From Tetrahymena elliotti 4EA (taxonomy: Eukaryota > Ciliophora > Oligohymenophorea > Hymenostomatida > Tetrahymenidae), in assembly GCA_000231825.2 (NCBI GenBank), contig JH720300.1, positions 422,178 to 486,177 of the forward strand: a stretch of DNA of 64,000 nt, given 5' to 3'. A program made the translations under genes and the position numbers. The notes beneath the pieces were generated by a model, which saw nothing but the letters and a program-made list of their open reading frames with translations, was not told the DNA's origin and made no database searches. This document shows, piece after piece, positions 1 through 11,994 of this stretch (the stretch's first letter is position 1; every line of letters starts with the position of its first letter).

Positions 1-1095
1 ATTTACATTTTTGAACTTTTAGGTTGAAATTTATAATTTATTTTGAGCATTATTATTCATTAATTTATACATTTATTATATTAGAAAGATCATATTATTT
101 TTAAAAACTAATAAAATCAATCCAAAATAGATGGGTTAGAATCAATAGATAAAAAAATAGATAGTAGATACGTTTAATAATATCTAAGCATAATTGAGCA
201 AATAATTAGTTAGTCCAATGCAAAATGTAATTTTGATCAATAAGATTAGTATTTTACTTACTTCGAAATTAATCTACTTTTTAAATTTTGAAAGATTCAA
301 ACAAAGAATTTATAGCTTTTAGTGGCGTTAGGTAGAATACTAAAAACAAATTCGAGTAATGAATAAAAAAAATTATGGTATTAATTTCTTCTTTCAGATT
401 AAATTTTATTCAACCTCTTAACTGACTAAAAAAAAGTAATAATTTAATTTAAAATTATTTGATTCTTAAAAAAATACAAAGAAGAGCTGTAATAGAATAG
501 ATAAAATAAATTATGATGCACGAATTCCAAAAAAATATTTAGCCTTAAATTTATGAAATTTATTTGTTAAGATTATCAAAATGAACTACTGCAGATTAAA
601 AAGTTAGATTAATTACATTTTCTATGAAAAAGTTCTTTAATTTATGTAATTTACATTGAATAAACTTTGATCCTCTAATCTAATTACCCATAACCAATAA
701 ATAAATAAATTAGATAATTTATATTGTTTATGCTAACCTCTTCAGTATTTTTTTTTTTGATAAAACTTAGAAAGTTAATTAAATTAGACTACAAAAAAAA
801 ATTAAAAAGGTTTAAAAAGTTAAAAATTTCTTCACTTTTGAATATAATACATCATTAAGGTGAATTTACATAAAATAATGTAAAATTCAACTTTATGGAT
901 CATTATAAATATAAATGAAATAATTTATGTATTTTCTTTACAATCAATAAGAACATAGACAAGAGCCATTTTACAAAGATACAATTTAAATTTTTAAAAA
1001 ATAAAAAAATTGTATTAACTTTAAAAAACATTTAATCTTATAATAGAAAAACACAAATGAGATAAAGAAATTATGATAAAAAGCATAACTTATGA
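1..1095. other. A/T-rich stretch downstream of the first LRR gene
   Basis: No gene can be supported here. One TGA-terminated frame on the plus strand, 131-556 (141 codons, beginning MGQNQQ), is open. With TGA as the only stop in such A+T-rich DNA an open frame of this length is expected by chance, and it shows no family motif. The stretch otherwise consists of poly-A and poly-T runs. Confidence 0.4.
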
Positions 1096-2917
1096 TCACT
1101 GTAAAACATGTTATACTTTTAAATATTAAATGTGACTCGGATACTAATTAAAATTGACTAACCTTAAGGTATGATATAATTAATTCCTAACACTCCTATT
1201 ACTATAATTTGGATTGAATCTATGTTTGTTAAAAATATTTTATTTTTTATTAATTGAAATTATAAAAATACCTATCTATAAATATATTTAATTTTATCAG
1301 ACGCTTACATTAGCTTATGCCTCTAATCAGGTCTTGCATTCCCTATAACCCTGCATTCTAAAAGCTAAATAAATTTTTCAAACATTTTTTTAAGCCAGAA
1401 AATCTAATAAATTACTCAAATACAACTAAATTCAAACAATATAATTTGGGGTGTTCAGATAAAATTACTCCTAATAATTATGAGTACTACTGATTCATTT
1501 TATAACCTCTATTTTACACAAAATTTAAGTTGAAAATTTTAATTACAAAATAGAAAATAAATGAAATCTTACTGAGGTATATCAAGTTACAAGTGTGTTA
1601 ATTATTTTAATTTATTTAATAGATCACAAATAGGTTTAACTCCATTAATATCTACTCCTTTCTTAGATTGTTTTGCATCTAAATGGGCTTAAGTCCTGTT
1701 ATTTTAATAAAATAGATTTTATCTTTCAAAGAACCTTATTGAATTAAAGATTATACAAAATACTGAGTTACAATTTTTACAATCCTGGTAGTAGCTAAAG
1801 TGAATCATAAAAAGTTTTTATTCCTTTCAAAGATAAATTTGAACTGTTATTAAAATTTAATGTTTAATTTTTGAAAAGAGGTTTTTATAATTTTATTTTA
1901 ATTTTATAAAGCTCAAAATAATTTTGTACTTAATTTTATCTAACTTAAAAAAATATTAACTTGAGTGTAATTGAATTCAAAAATAAAATAAAGCTTAAGA
2001 ATGTGAAAATTTTCGTTCTTCATTTTATCTAAATAACAAAAATATTTACTTGAATATAATTTGCAAATGATTAAGTTGCTTAAGCTCTTAGATTGCTTCT
2101 GCAAAATATTGAAAACCTTTATTTCCTAACATACTTTTTGAATATTATGTAAATTGAATGTAGAAAGAAAAATTTACTCTTTGTATCGTATTTTAAGTGT
2201 CTTTAGATTCAACTATTATTTCAAAAAGTCTTTAATGTACTTTCCTCTAATATCCAAGTGATTATACTCACTAATTTATTAAAACAGAATAATAAATTCT
2301 TATTATATTTATTAAAAATAAAGTAGATCTTTATTATCTCCTTTTTTAATCTGCTAAAAGTTCAAAAAATATATTTTTACGTGTATTCTTCATTGATTTC
2401 TAACTCAAACTTAGTTAAAGTTTTCGAGGTATTTAGCTAAGAAAATAGCTCCTTCACTGCTATGTCCTCTAAACCTAATTCCCTATTTTTTATTTGATAT
2501 CTATTAATATCATAAGACAGAAATTTTAAATTTTATTATTACGATGCAAATATTAATTGTAATTCTTAAAGCTCAAAATTGCTCAAAGCCTTTCCTAAAA
2601 TTTAAAACCCCTATATTCCTATTTGATTTCCCCTTTATAAATTATAAATAACATATTTTAACATGGATTAAGGTTTTTTTATACTCTCTGATTTCCAGAC
2701 TCAATTTTTTTAAATTTAGCAAATTTTTTAAGCCTTCTTATATACCAACACATCCTTCAACAGATAAATTAGAATATCTATATTATTATTCATTAAAAAT
2801 ATAACAATTTTATACAATTTAACTAAAATTATACGGTGTTATAAATATTGAAATAGCCTAAGATTATGGCTTAGAACTTTTTTAGATTTACTTCTTCCAA
2901 TGTTCTAGCTTATTCAT
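1096..2917 (-). CDS. Leucine-rich-repeat protein, 11 exons, about one repeat per exon
   Basis: I reconstruct 11 exons on the minus strand: 2835-2917, 2685-2777, 2543-2632, 2381-2500, 2178-2270, 2050-2133, 1757-1843, 1573-1695, 1416-1508, 1272-1364 and 1096-1219. They sum to 1,083 nt and encode 360 residues ending at TGA. All ten introns are GT-AG and all split codons after the second base. Most exons carry one RNI-type LRR of 28-31 residues, for example NQIGIQGFQILGKALSNF and YSNLSVEGCVGIQEGLKNL, each ending in an L-x-L-x-(I/L/F) strand just before the donor. Such LRRs are protein-binding scaffolds; no partner or catalytic domain is visible. The first exon (beginning MNKLEHWKK) and the last are the least certain. 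The gene is divergent from the TTLL gene about 1 kb away. The closing phase across eleven exons is strong evidence that it is a real, intact gene. Confidence 0.7.
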
Positions 2918-3914
2918 TTTAAATAAAAGTTCTATAATCAATTTAAGTTATTAGATTTTTGAGTTTATCTTTTTCAATAAATAATATAATCAGCTAACAA
3001 ATAGACTCTTTTTAGGATCAGTCATTAATTATTGATTCTAATATCTATTACAACAAATTCTTATAATCAATTAAAATTAATTCTTTTAATTGTATAAGCT
3101 TGTTTTTGTTTAATCATGTTAAATAATCTGAAAACTTTATTAATATTTATAAAATAAAGATAGCTCTATTTTTACAGGTTTAAAAATGTTGAAAAACAAA
3201 AACTTTATTGGTATCATATTACCATTTTTATCTAAATGCATATAAACCTTTAAGAGCAGAATTTATCTACTTTTACAGCAAAATAAAATATTTGATTTAT
3301 AATGAATAACTTAATATGACTATTGATTCTGTATTTATATAATTATTATCGATGCTAATCAATACTTTAGAAAGTTTAGATTGTTTTTTGTTGTTAAACA
3401 AAACAAATCAAATATTTAACTAACTTTTCAACTAATTTCAACAAATATTCTAAAAATAAATCATTTTAATAAAAAAAAGAAGATAGAATTTTCAAAAAAT
3501 TATTAATTTAAATATTAGTTAATTAGTTTAATTTATTGAGCTTTTATCATTTAAAATTTCATTTATTTTTTAATCTATTTTATCTCAAATAAGTGTTGAA
3601 AATTCAAAATTTAAATTGCTTGAAATTATTTTATATTTTCAATCCAATATTTAAAAAACCATATTCTACCAAATAGTATTTATCATTTTCTCAAATTTAT
3701 GTTTGTAAATACCTATTTACTATATATAAAAGGAACTTTTTATTAAGTTTTTTGAGAGATAGAGATAGATATTTTTTTTCTACTTTGTGAATATAGAAAA
3801 TTAGATAATGATTGTAATATTTTATCATCTAACTATTAATTTAAGTTTGAACTATTATTTACAGAAAGGATTAATAATTAATTTATTTTTTTTAAATTAA
3901 GAAATTAGAATAAA
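2918..3914. other. Intergenic stretch between divergent LRR and TTLL genes
   Basis: About 1 kb of A/T-rich DNA separates the starts of two divergently transcribed genes, so it must hold both promoters. I see no open frame with coding character and no recognisable site beyond homopolymer runs, such as the T-run and GAGATAGAGATAGATA stretch near 3750-3780. Confidence 0.4.
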
Positions 3915-5826
3915 ATGGACTTTTCAGTTTAGCCTTGGGCAACAAATAAGAAGGATCAATTTCCTGAATTTAATGGATTTGGTTCAGATGATTCAGTTGA
4001 CTACTCTGAATAGAATAAATAACCTCTTAAAAATTAAAGTCAACAAAATAAAACTTTAAGCGAAAACGACAAAGATGAAAACGATTTGAATTCATTAGGT
4101 AAAATTGAAATTAAAAAAAGGTAAATGATTGAAATTTTTAAAAATATAGATTTAAGCTCCTAAAATTCTACTTCTGGCAAGTCATAAACCACTTCTTAAC
4201 CCTAGAAAAAGAAGAAAAAAGTAGTCATAAAAGTAAATACTTCTAAAGCTAGAAGTGAATTAAAATTATTGAGAGCTTTAATTGATAAGAATGGATGGAA
4301 GGAAACATTTGGGTATGAAGGACATATTTTGTGGTCAGGACTTTCTATGAATGGTGAATAATTAGCTTATGATTCGATATGTGTGAATAGATATCCCTCT
4401 ATGGAGGAACTAGCTCATAAAAAAACAACTGGGTATTTTTTGAACCTTTTTAGAGAGTACTTTCCAGACCACTTTGATTTCTTTCCCAAAACATTTCTGA
4501 TACCAGAATAATTAGATCAACTCAAAGATGAATACAAAAAAAATTCTAAAAAACTATGTATAGCCAAACCAAGCTCTGGTTGTTAAGGAGATGGTATCAA
4601 GTTAGTTGAAGCAGTAAAAGATTTACCTATCTCCTCTTTTACTCCTCATGCTAATGAATTAGTTGTACAAGAATATATTAATAATCCTATGCTAATTTAA
4701 GGCAAAAAATTTGACTTGAGATTATATGTTTTAATCAGTTCTCTAGATCCTCTTGTTGTCTACTTACATGATGAGGGACTTGCTAGATTTTGTACTGAAC
4801 CATATGAAAAACCCACTAAAACTAATATAAATAACTCTTACATGCACTTGACTAATTATTCTCTGAATAAAAATAGTCCAAATTTCAAGGTAATTTATTA
4901 GAAATAATTTTAAAATAAATCATAGTTGAATCAATTTTTTGAATTAATTTTGTTAAAATAATATAGTTACCCACTGAATAGGATTTATTCTAAGATAATG
5001 ATGCTTCAAAGAGAACTATGTAGGTTACATGGGAGTAAATAATTAAAGCAGGATATGATAAAGAGGAAATATTAGAAAGTATAGAAGATTTGATATGTAA
5101 GTTTTTAGCAAGTATGCACCCATACCTACTCTATAACTACTAGTGTGTATTTAATAAAACTCAACCTAAAAGATTTTAAATTCTAGGGTTTGATATCTTG
5201 CTTGATGATAAAGGAAAACCATGGTTTTTAGAGGTAAAGTTATTTATATTTTTATGAAATATTAATTTTAATTTATAAATAAAAAGGTAAATGCCAACCC
5301 AAGTTTTAATATAGAACACGAAGTTTATCAGAGTGATGGTAAAAAGAAAACAGAATAGAGCCCATTAGATAAATATGTAAAATGCAGAGTTGTAGAAGAT
5401 GCAATTTATATTGTGAAGAAAAAGATAGATAAGTAGTTAGAAATAGGAAGAGGAAATAACTACAAGGGTTTCAAATAAATTATAAGTGGAGATTTTGAAG
5501 AGTACAAAATCATGGATTTATTTTCTGATATACTCAAAATATATGGAAAATTAAGTGGATTCAGATTTAATTCTACTCTCACCTCCTCAAAATTCTCTAA
5601 ATTATCTAGTTATTCAGGAATGAAAAATGAAAAAGTTATTAAAAATGATTATGATTTAATTTACAAAAAAGTATTACAAGCCTCTTATGAGTAATCCATG
5701 AGTTTTTATGATTTCATTAGAGCTATAGAAATTCTAGCCTAAAAATTGAACCCATAAAATTTTGATCCTCAAAACAAGTTACCTGCTGTGTCTTCATTAG
5801 TTTCCAATATTATAAGTTAACTGTGA
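3915..5826 (+). CDS. Tubulin tyrosine ligase-like protein (probable tubulin polyglutamylase)
   Basis: There are three exons, 3915-4889, 4967-5233 and 5287-5826, giving 593 residues; introns are 77 and 53 nt and phases close exactly. The first 120 residues are Gln/Lys-rich and low in complexity. The TTL domain follows, an ATP-grasp ligase fold. The ATP-binding loop KPSSGCQGDG lies near residue 218, [11 protein letters not shown] near 263, [10 protein letters not shown] near 310 and the Mg-binding signature LEVNANPSF spans the second intron near 414. The combination of GCQGDGI, EEGLAR-like ([15 protein letters not shown]) and HLTNYS motifs resembles the TTLL4/6/13 glutamylase branch more than TTLL3-type glycylases, although the branch is inferred by eye. 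Expected substrates are axonemal or cortical tubulin tails. Key motif residues look intact, so it should be active. The start is the first in-frame ATG, preceded by A/T-rich leader. Confidence 0.92.
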
Positions 5827-6060
5827 ATGAACTTGGATTGAGTCATTTCAAAAATTTTAATTAAAACCTAACTATCAACAAAATTATAATTAGATAAAAT
5901 AAAAACTTAAGTTTTACCTTTAATTTAATTAACATCACTTCATATCTATATACAAATCTAGTCATACTAATTTAATCAAGTTACTATTAAAACACATAAC
6001 TTCTTTATAATTTGTCTTCTTCTACAAATAATATGTATATTAATATTTATACTTTATATA

Positions 6061-7126
6061 TCAAATTAAGAAATTAACTGCAACCAGCAAAAGGTATACA
6101 AAATTCAAGTGGCTGCTAAGAACTAAAATACAATTATTTTTAACTAAATTAGCAACAGAAGTTTAGTCTTTACAATCGCTACACCATTGATCCTGGTAAA
6201 AACCTAATTTGGGTATAATAGAGTAATTACTTGTTATACAACCACTTTTAGTGTCTGGATAACTGCCTGTTGCAGAGCAAATTGAGCACCAGTTAACAGT
6301 ATATTTACCTGCTGCAGGTTTATTGTTACAATTTAAGGCAACACAGCTAGATTTCTAGGATTAGCAAAGGGAGTAGAAATTTAGCAATCAGAACACCATT
6401 AGTTTGTATATTAACCAGAAGCTGCACTACTTGAGCAATCAGAGATTAAACAAGTATTTTGATTCATACTTGCATATATATTAGATTAAGTACACGCAGA
6501 GCACCATTTATTATCAAATGAACCTTAATTAGGAGGAATATTACAGTTTTAATCAGTGCAGTCAGATTTTAAAAAGTTTGCATAAATAGTTGGTGGTCTG
6601 CAATCACTGCACCACTTATCTGTAAATTACCTAGCAGAAAGTAAAGAAGAGCATTTAGAAGCAAACACAAGCACTTTAATTAGAGTTAGCACATTTTTTA
6701 GTAGGATTACAGTCACTACACCATTAATCAGTAAATTATCCAGGATTTAGTGATAAAGAACAGTCACTGGTTAAACGAGAATTTTTATCCAAGCTTGCAT
6801 ATTGAGTAGAGGGTGAACAATATGAGCACCAGTTATTTGAATATTGACCTATTTTAGGAGTATAATCACAAATAGGAATGTAGCTTGATTTATCTAAGCG
6901 CAAGAAGCACATCAGTCAGTTGCATAAGCTGATGGAATTTCTTAGCAATTATAAATAGAGTAAGAACCATTGAAAGTAGTCCATTCTCCATCATCTGTGG
7001 CTCACATTTTTTACAACTGTCTGCCATATCTTTGCATGTCATTTTTTTACCTTCTTTGCGATTTACATAACAAATATTTGAAATGACAATGAGCCATAAA
7101 ATCAATGAGAGATCTTCTTTTTTCAT
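6061..7126 (-). pseudogene. Decayed cysteine-periodic surface antigen-like gene
   Basis: Read on the minus strand, the region begins with a signal-peptide-like start (MKKEDLSLILWLIVIS) and ends at TGA 6061-6063 after a hydrophobic tail (LNFVYLLLVAVNFLI), the layout of a GPI-anchored protein. Between them about eight repeats of roughly 35 residues each centre on WCSDC or a close variant (WCSIC, WCSAC, WCSYC). The arrangement recalls ciliate immobilization-antigen proteins, an inference from layout only. The frame is broken repeatedly: near 7005, 6900, 6655 and 6380 the repeat consensus jumps to another frame by one base. In the repeat at 6905-6920 the Trp codon TGG is TGA, the only stop of this code. 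A functional product is therefore unlikely. Small introns could explain one break but not all. Confidence 0.72.
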
Positions 7127-7756
7127 TTTTTAATCTTTGAGAAAATGTTTATCAAACTAATTTGTTTCTTATTTGAATTTTGGGATGGTTGAGATAAATT
7201 TCATAAGCACCTTGAAAAGATATTTAATTATCACATTTTTTTAATGTTTTTATAGGAATATTAATTCTGTTTCTTTTTAATGCAATTCAAAATTTTAATG
7301 AAAACTTAATATTATGGATCAATTATAGATGTAAACTTTAATGATGTCTTCGTATGTTATGGTGGAATGTTATGTGTAAACTTAATTAGATTATTTTGAT
7401 GCCAATATTCTAACTCGGGATTAATTAGATTATAGTCGTTCCCCTTTTGCACCTTTAATTACATTATAATTTTTAATTAAAGTAAAAGTTATGTTTACTT
7501 TTCTCTCTATGTTTTTTATCTGTCAATTAACCATAGACCAAGTTTTATCAAAAAATCTTAAAGAAAAAATGAAATTTTTCCATTTCAGATGTCTAAATCC
7601 AATAAATGATTTAAGTTAAAAATTAAGTAACGCAAATAATAATTTAAGTTAAAAATTAAGTAACGCAAATAATAATTTATAACATTCATGCATGCTTAAA
7701 CATATAGAGGCATACATTTTTTTTTTGTTTTTGTATTTTAAGATATATTTATATGC
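7127..7756. other. Spacer between two decayed cysteine-rich genes
   Basis: No coding signal is seen. It contains a perfect 33-bp tandem duplication (7610-7675, listed separately) and A/T-rich filler. Confidence 0.4.
7610..7675. repeat. Perfect 33-bp tandem duplication
   Basis: The 33-nt unit beginning tttaagttaaaaattaagta occurs twice head to tail at 7610-7642 and 7643-7675 with no mismatch, then the next few bases of a third copy follow. It lies between the two cysteine-rich pseudogenes and points to a recent slippage or duplication event. Confidence 0.95.
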
Positions 7757-8519
7757 TCATATTAACACTAACAAAATAGTTAATCCAAATACTGGTAAAA
7801 TAAATTTTTAATAGATGCTTGATGTATATTATACAAATTTACCTTCACATCCACTAAAATCATTATTTAGAGCGTTAGTTTCACAATCCTAGTACCACTG
7901 TTCAGTGTATTTGCCTATTAAGGTTTAACAGAGCAATTACTAATAATACAAGCTTTTTTAGATGCTTTTGCAAAAGCCCCAGTTGAGGAGCAAAGAGAAC
8001 ACCAACCTGTAGTATAAGATCCTGGAGTTGGGATTTTACTACAATCAGAAGGCATAAAACTTGATTTATCTGTATCAGTGAATGGGGTTTAAGGTTAACA
8101 ATCACTACACCATTAATTTGTGTATTAATCTGCAGTGGGAGTTGCTTAACAATTACTTTAAATGCAATCAGATTAAGTAAGATGAGCATATTACCCATTA
8201 AAAGAACAAGCTGTACACAAACTGTTTGTAAATTTACCAAATCCTGGATAACTAAAATCATCAGCTATACATGCTGTGTTTAGTTTGTTTGAGAAAGGAG
8301 TTGGAAGTTGACAATCACTACACCATTCTTTTGAAAAAGAATTACCTATAGGAGTAACTGAGCAATTACTAGCAACAGAAGTGCAAATACTATCTTTTGA
8401 TTTAAATTTCAAAAGCAAGAAAATATAATTTTAACAAACAATAATATCAATAAATGAATACGAAATTTAATTTTAGAAGAACTGTTTAAACAAACACATT
8501 TAAAGCTTATTTATTTCAT
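7757..8519 (-). pseudogene. Second decayed cysteine-periodic surface antigen-like gene
   Basis: This is a paralogue of the neighbouring minus-strand pseudogene. Its start at 8519 gives a hydrophobic leader (KFRIHLLILLFVKIIFSC). Repeats follow with KEWCSDC, QWCSDC and GWCSLC cores and tags such as SNCSVTP and SDCSKIPTPGSY. The last repeat reads WYQDC, so the first Cys of the motif is lost. After GCE a plausible donor at about 7841 leads to a short exon encoding VFGLTILLVLI and TGA at 7757-7759, again a GPI-signal-like tail. One-base frame jumps occur just after the leader (a T run near 8410) and near 7912. The same architecture and the same style of decay as the upstream copy suggest a tandemly duplicated surface-protein locus that is degenerating. 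Confidence 0.65.
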
Positions 8520-8826
8520 TTGAATTAATTTTTGAAAATAAATGTATATTGATGAAATACACTTATAAGGAATTTATTATTTTAGAATTTTGTGATAAAA
8601 GTAATAAAAATCAGAAACAAATATGAAGTCTAATATCATAATTTTGGTTCAAAATAAATTTGATCAAGATTTTTTTTAAAATTATTGAATGGATATTTCG
8701 AGAAGTTAGTTAGTTTAGTTTTTTTTTAAAAAAAGAATTTCAGATGAAAAATAAGTCATAGATGGCTTTAGGATTCAGCTATTGCAGTTCAAAAAGATAA
8801 ATAATGTAATTAATAAATCAATAATA

Positions 8827-10620
8827 TCAAATTAAGATATAGATCTTGCATAATCTTGGATTATTTCTTTTTAATTTTGCAATTATTCTTTTAAATTTGT
8901 TTAAACCTTCTTAAGAACCAAGTATTTAAAGATTAAGAAGTACAAGAGATTTCATATTTTAGATAACTTTCATAAACTCTATAGTGCCTGATGAATCTAT
9001 ATCTCTATAGCAAAGAGTTACTCTAAGGTATTTAATTTTAGGTAATTTAACTATCGAGTTAGCTAATAAATTTGATCCAATATATCTAATATCAGAATTT
9101 TTTATTGTCAAGTTAAGGTGAGTGAGGTTTAAGAGTTATGAAATACCATTAGATAAGAATTAAGCTCCTTCTGATTTTATACAGTTATGAGAATCAATAC
9201 ATAAACATAATCTTTCTAAGTTGATAAGATGTTAGATTCCGTCTCCTAATTAAAAAGCTCCTTGGCTATCGATGCTATTAAAAACATCTATCGTTATACT
9301 CAAATCTACTAAATTTTACAAATATCTCAAAGATTACCCAAACCCTTAAATACCATTTTTAACTCTCAAATGTGGGCCTATTTCAAAAGAGAGCACCTTT
9401 AGCTAATTAAGAGATTTAATACTTTCTCCCAGTACCTGAGCTCCTTTTTCAGTAATATTATTGCCACTCCAAATGGTGAATGAAAGCTCCTTTAAATTTT
9501 TCAAACATTCAACTCCTTCTGCTAAACCTACAGCACCTCCTTTAGAAATATTATTTCCATCAAATATCACATAAGATAATTTGTTTAGCTTTTACAAATT
9601 TTTAAGACTCATTCCTAAAGCCTGTGCACCTTCCTCATTGATATTATTTTCTTCATAAATTACAAAAGAAAGCTCCTTTAAATTTTCTAAACAACTTAAC
9701 CCATTTGCTATTCCTTTCATTCCTTCAGATCCAATATTATTATATCCTCCTATATCAAATGATAAACTTTCAAGCTAAGTAATATCTCTAAAATGACTGG
9801 CTAAAGATGCTGCCCCAGAAGATTATAAATCATTTTGATCAATTACTATTTTTAAGTGCAAAAGATTCTTAAGATTAGATAGACCTTTTCCAATATAATT
9901 AGCTCCTTCAGCCTTAATCTGATTATCTCTTATTTCCAAAGTTAAACCTTAAAGTTTAGTAATAATTTATAAGCTTTCTTGCAAGTGAAATAAGCTTTAA
10001 GGCTTAATCTAATTAGCTTCATCAATTCTAATGTTTAGAAAGATTAAATTTGTTAATTTTGAAATTCCTTAAAATAAATGAGTGGCTCCATTGACACCTA
10101 TTACATTTTTAGGAATATAAAAAGATAAAGATTTCAAATTACTCAACTAACTAAAGGAATCAGCCAAATATTGAGAGCCTAACTCCCCTATTGAATTCTT
10201 TCCAATTTCTATTTACAAGTTTTAGAGATTTACTAATGCATTTAAATCCTTAACTAATTCTTAGATACCTAAATGTGTAATTTAAGAGTCATTTTTGATT
10301 ATTAAATCGAAATCTTACAAATGAGGAAGATTTTTATATAAGCTGTTTATTGCTATGCACTCTTCAATATAGAATTTCATATTATGACTTATTTTTATTT
10401 TTAAAAAAGTTAAATTTCTTAAATTTGTTAAGCTCTTTAGAACTTTCTAATATCCCTCTTCACTTAAATGTTGTAAGGACAAATCAACTTTGGTCAATCT
10501 ATCTTCAAAATCAAAGAATCTACAAATTGATTCATAATTAATGGTATTTATGGTAAAATAAATGATTTAATCTTTGTATTGATTGCTTAATACTTATTTA
10601 ATCTAATTCTATTTCAACAT
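8827..10620 (-). CDS. RNI-type leucine-rich-repeat protein, single exon
   Basis: This is an uninterrupted frame of 598 codons (597 residues) from ATG 10620 to TGA 8827-8829. From about residue 130 to the end it is built of ribonuclease-inhibitor-like repeats, most about 31 residues long, with the signature N-N-I-x-x-x-G-A-x-x-L-x-x-x-(I/L)-x-x-L-x-x-L-x-x-L-S-F; examples are NNINEEGAQALGMSLKNL and NNISKGGAVGLAEGVECL. The first 60 residues are Gln/Asn-rich without a signal peptide or membrane segment, so a cytosolic protein-binding role is likely. No kinase, NACHT or F-box domain precedes the LRRs. Unlike the two other LRR genes of the window it has no introns, which suggests a separate origin such as retroposition, although this is only inference. 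Confidence 0.88.
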
Positions 10621-11994
10621 ACTTTTTTTTTCAAAACCCAAATCTATCTTTTTTCAATTATTTTAATTATTTATTTTTATGTAAATATTTGGTATCCTTT
10701 TTAAACCACCATAAAATAAATTAATAAAAGAATTCTAAACATAAATTATCTATTTATAAAAGAATATTCAACTAATGGATACAATTTAATTTAAGAAAAA
10801 AGGATGGCATTTGATAAAAAAATTTTCCATTTATTTGTTAAATTGACTCAAAGTGAAAAAAAACAATATCAAATTCAGTTTAAATTGAATAAATTTATTG
10901 CTTTTTAAGTTAAAAAGTTTTAAATTTCGTCTTTTGATTGTAATTTAACTAATAGAATAGCATTTGTCAGTGAAGTAAATTTTATTTTTTCCACAAAAAT
11001 GGATTCAATTTTTAATTTATCACAATTTATTAAAGGAAAAATAAGCTCATAAAAAATTAACTTATTGGAATAAAATTTATTTATGAAGCAAAATTTGTTT
11101 AAATATGTTAAAATTGGAAGTGAAAATAATTTACAGTTATAGAAAGTTGAGTATTTTAAATTTATCTGAACTTTTGAACTAATCATCTAAATCAAAAAAG
11201 TAAATTTCTTTTATCCATACAAAATCCAACAAGCATATTTATTATTATTTAATATATATTTTGAAGAAATAAAAAAAAGAATAAAAAATTCTTTTAGTTT
11301 TAAATAAGGATTGCAAATATTCAAATTAAATTCTGAGCAACGTGAAACAAGCTCATAATTTATCAAAGAAACAAAATTAAAATCTGATCAAACTCTGAAA
11401 ATCTTATCATCTTCTTGAAAAAAGAAAGAAATCAGTATTATGTTTACTTTTTCACAAAAAGATATAAATTAGATAGAAATCATGTTAAAGATAAATTCAA
11501 AACTTTAAATTTTTTGATCGACAAGAATGATTAATGATTTTGGAAAATAAATTGAAAGACGAAAATTCAAAAAATGAGTTTGTAGGTGTGACAAACAAAA
11601 TATAAGAATAACATATAGCAATACTTTTTAATTAAATTTAGTATAGTGTTTTATTTGAATGTAATTTAGTCGATTAGCTATTTTAATGATATTGCTATTT
11701 TTTAATATTATTTTCGTTTCCTAAAGAAACACTAAAAGATAACTGATTGCTTAGTTAGTTAGATAGATAGATTTTATATTTTTTAATTAAAAATCGATTT
11801 TTTATTATTTATTTTCCCCGTAAAATAGAAAGATAATAATATCTTACAAATAAAGCTGAACTAATTGTATTAAGATTTATATATGATTGATTGATTTATT
11901 TATATGTTGAATGATTGGTTGGTATGTTAGTTAGTTTGATTATTGTTTTATTTATGAGTTATTTTTATTATTATTTACAAAACTATTATCAATT
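10621..11994. other. A/T-rich intergenic stretch
   Basis: It lies between the LRR gene and the end of the MORN gene. A minus-strand open frame at 10920-11186 (88 residues, rich in Phe, Leu, Ile and Asn) has no motif, no Gln codons of ciliate type and no neighbours supporting it, so I do not call it a gene. Short TTAG and GATA tracts occur near 11750-11775. Confidence 0.4.

Noticed and set aside
131..556. Plus-strand frame of 141 codons starting MGQNQQ
   Set aside because: Expected by chance at this base composition, and downstream translation shows no coding pattern.
10920..11186. Minus-strand ORF of 88 residues
   Set aside because: Composition is that of random A/T-rich DNA, there is no motif, and no intron signals connect it to a neighbour.
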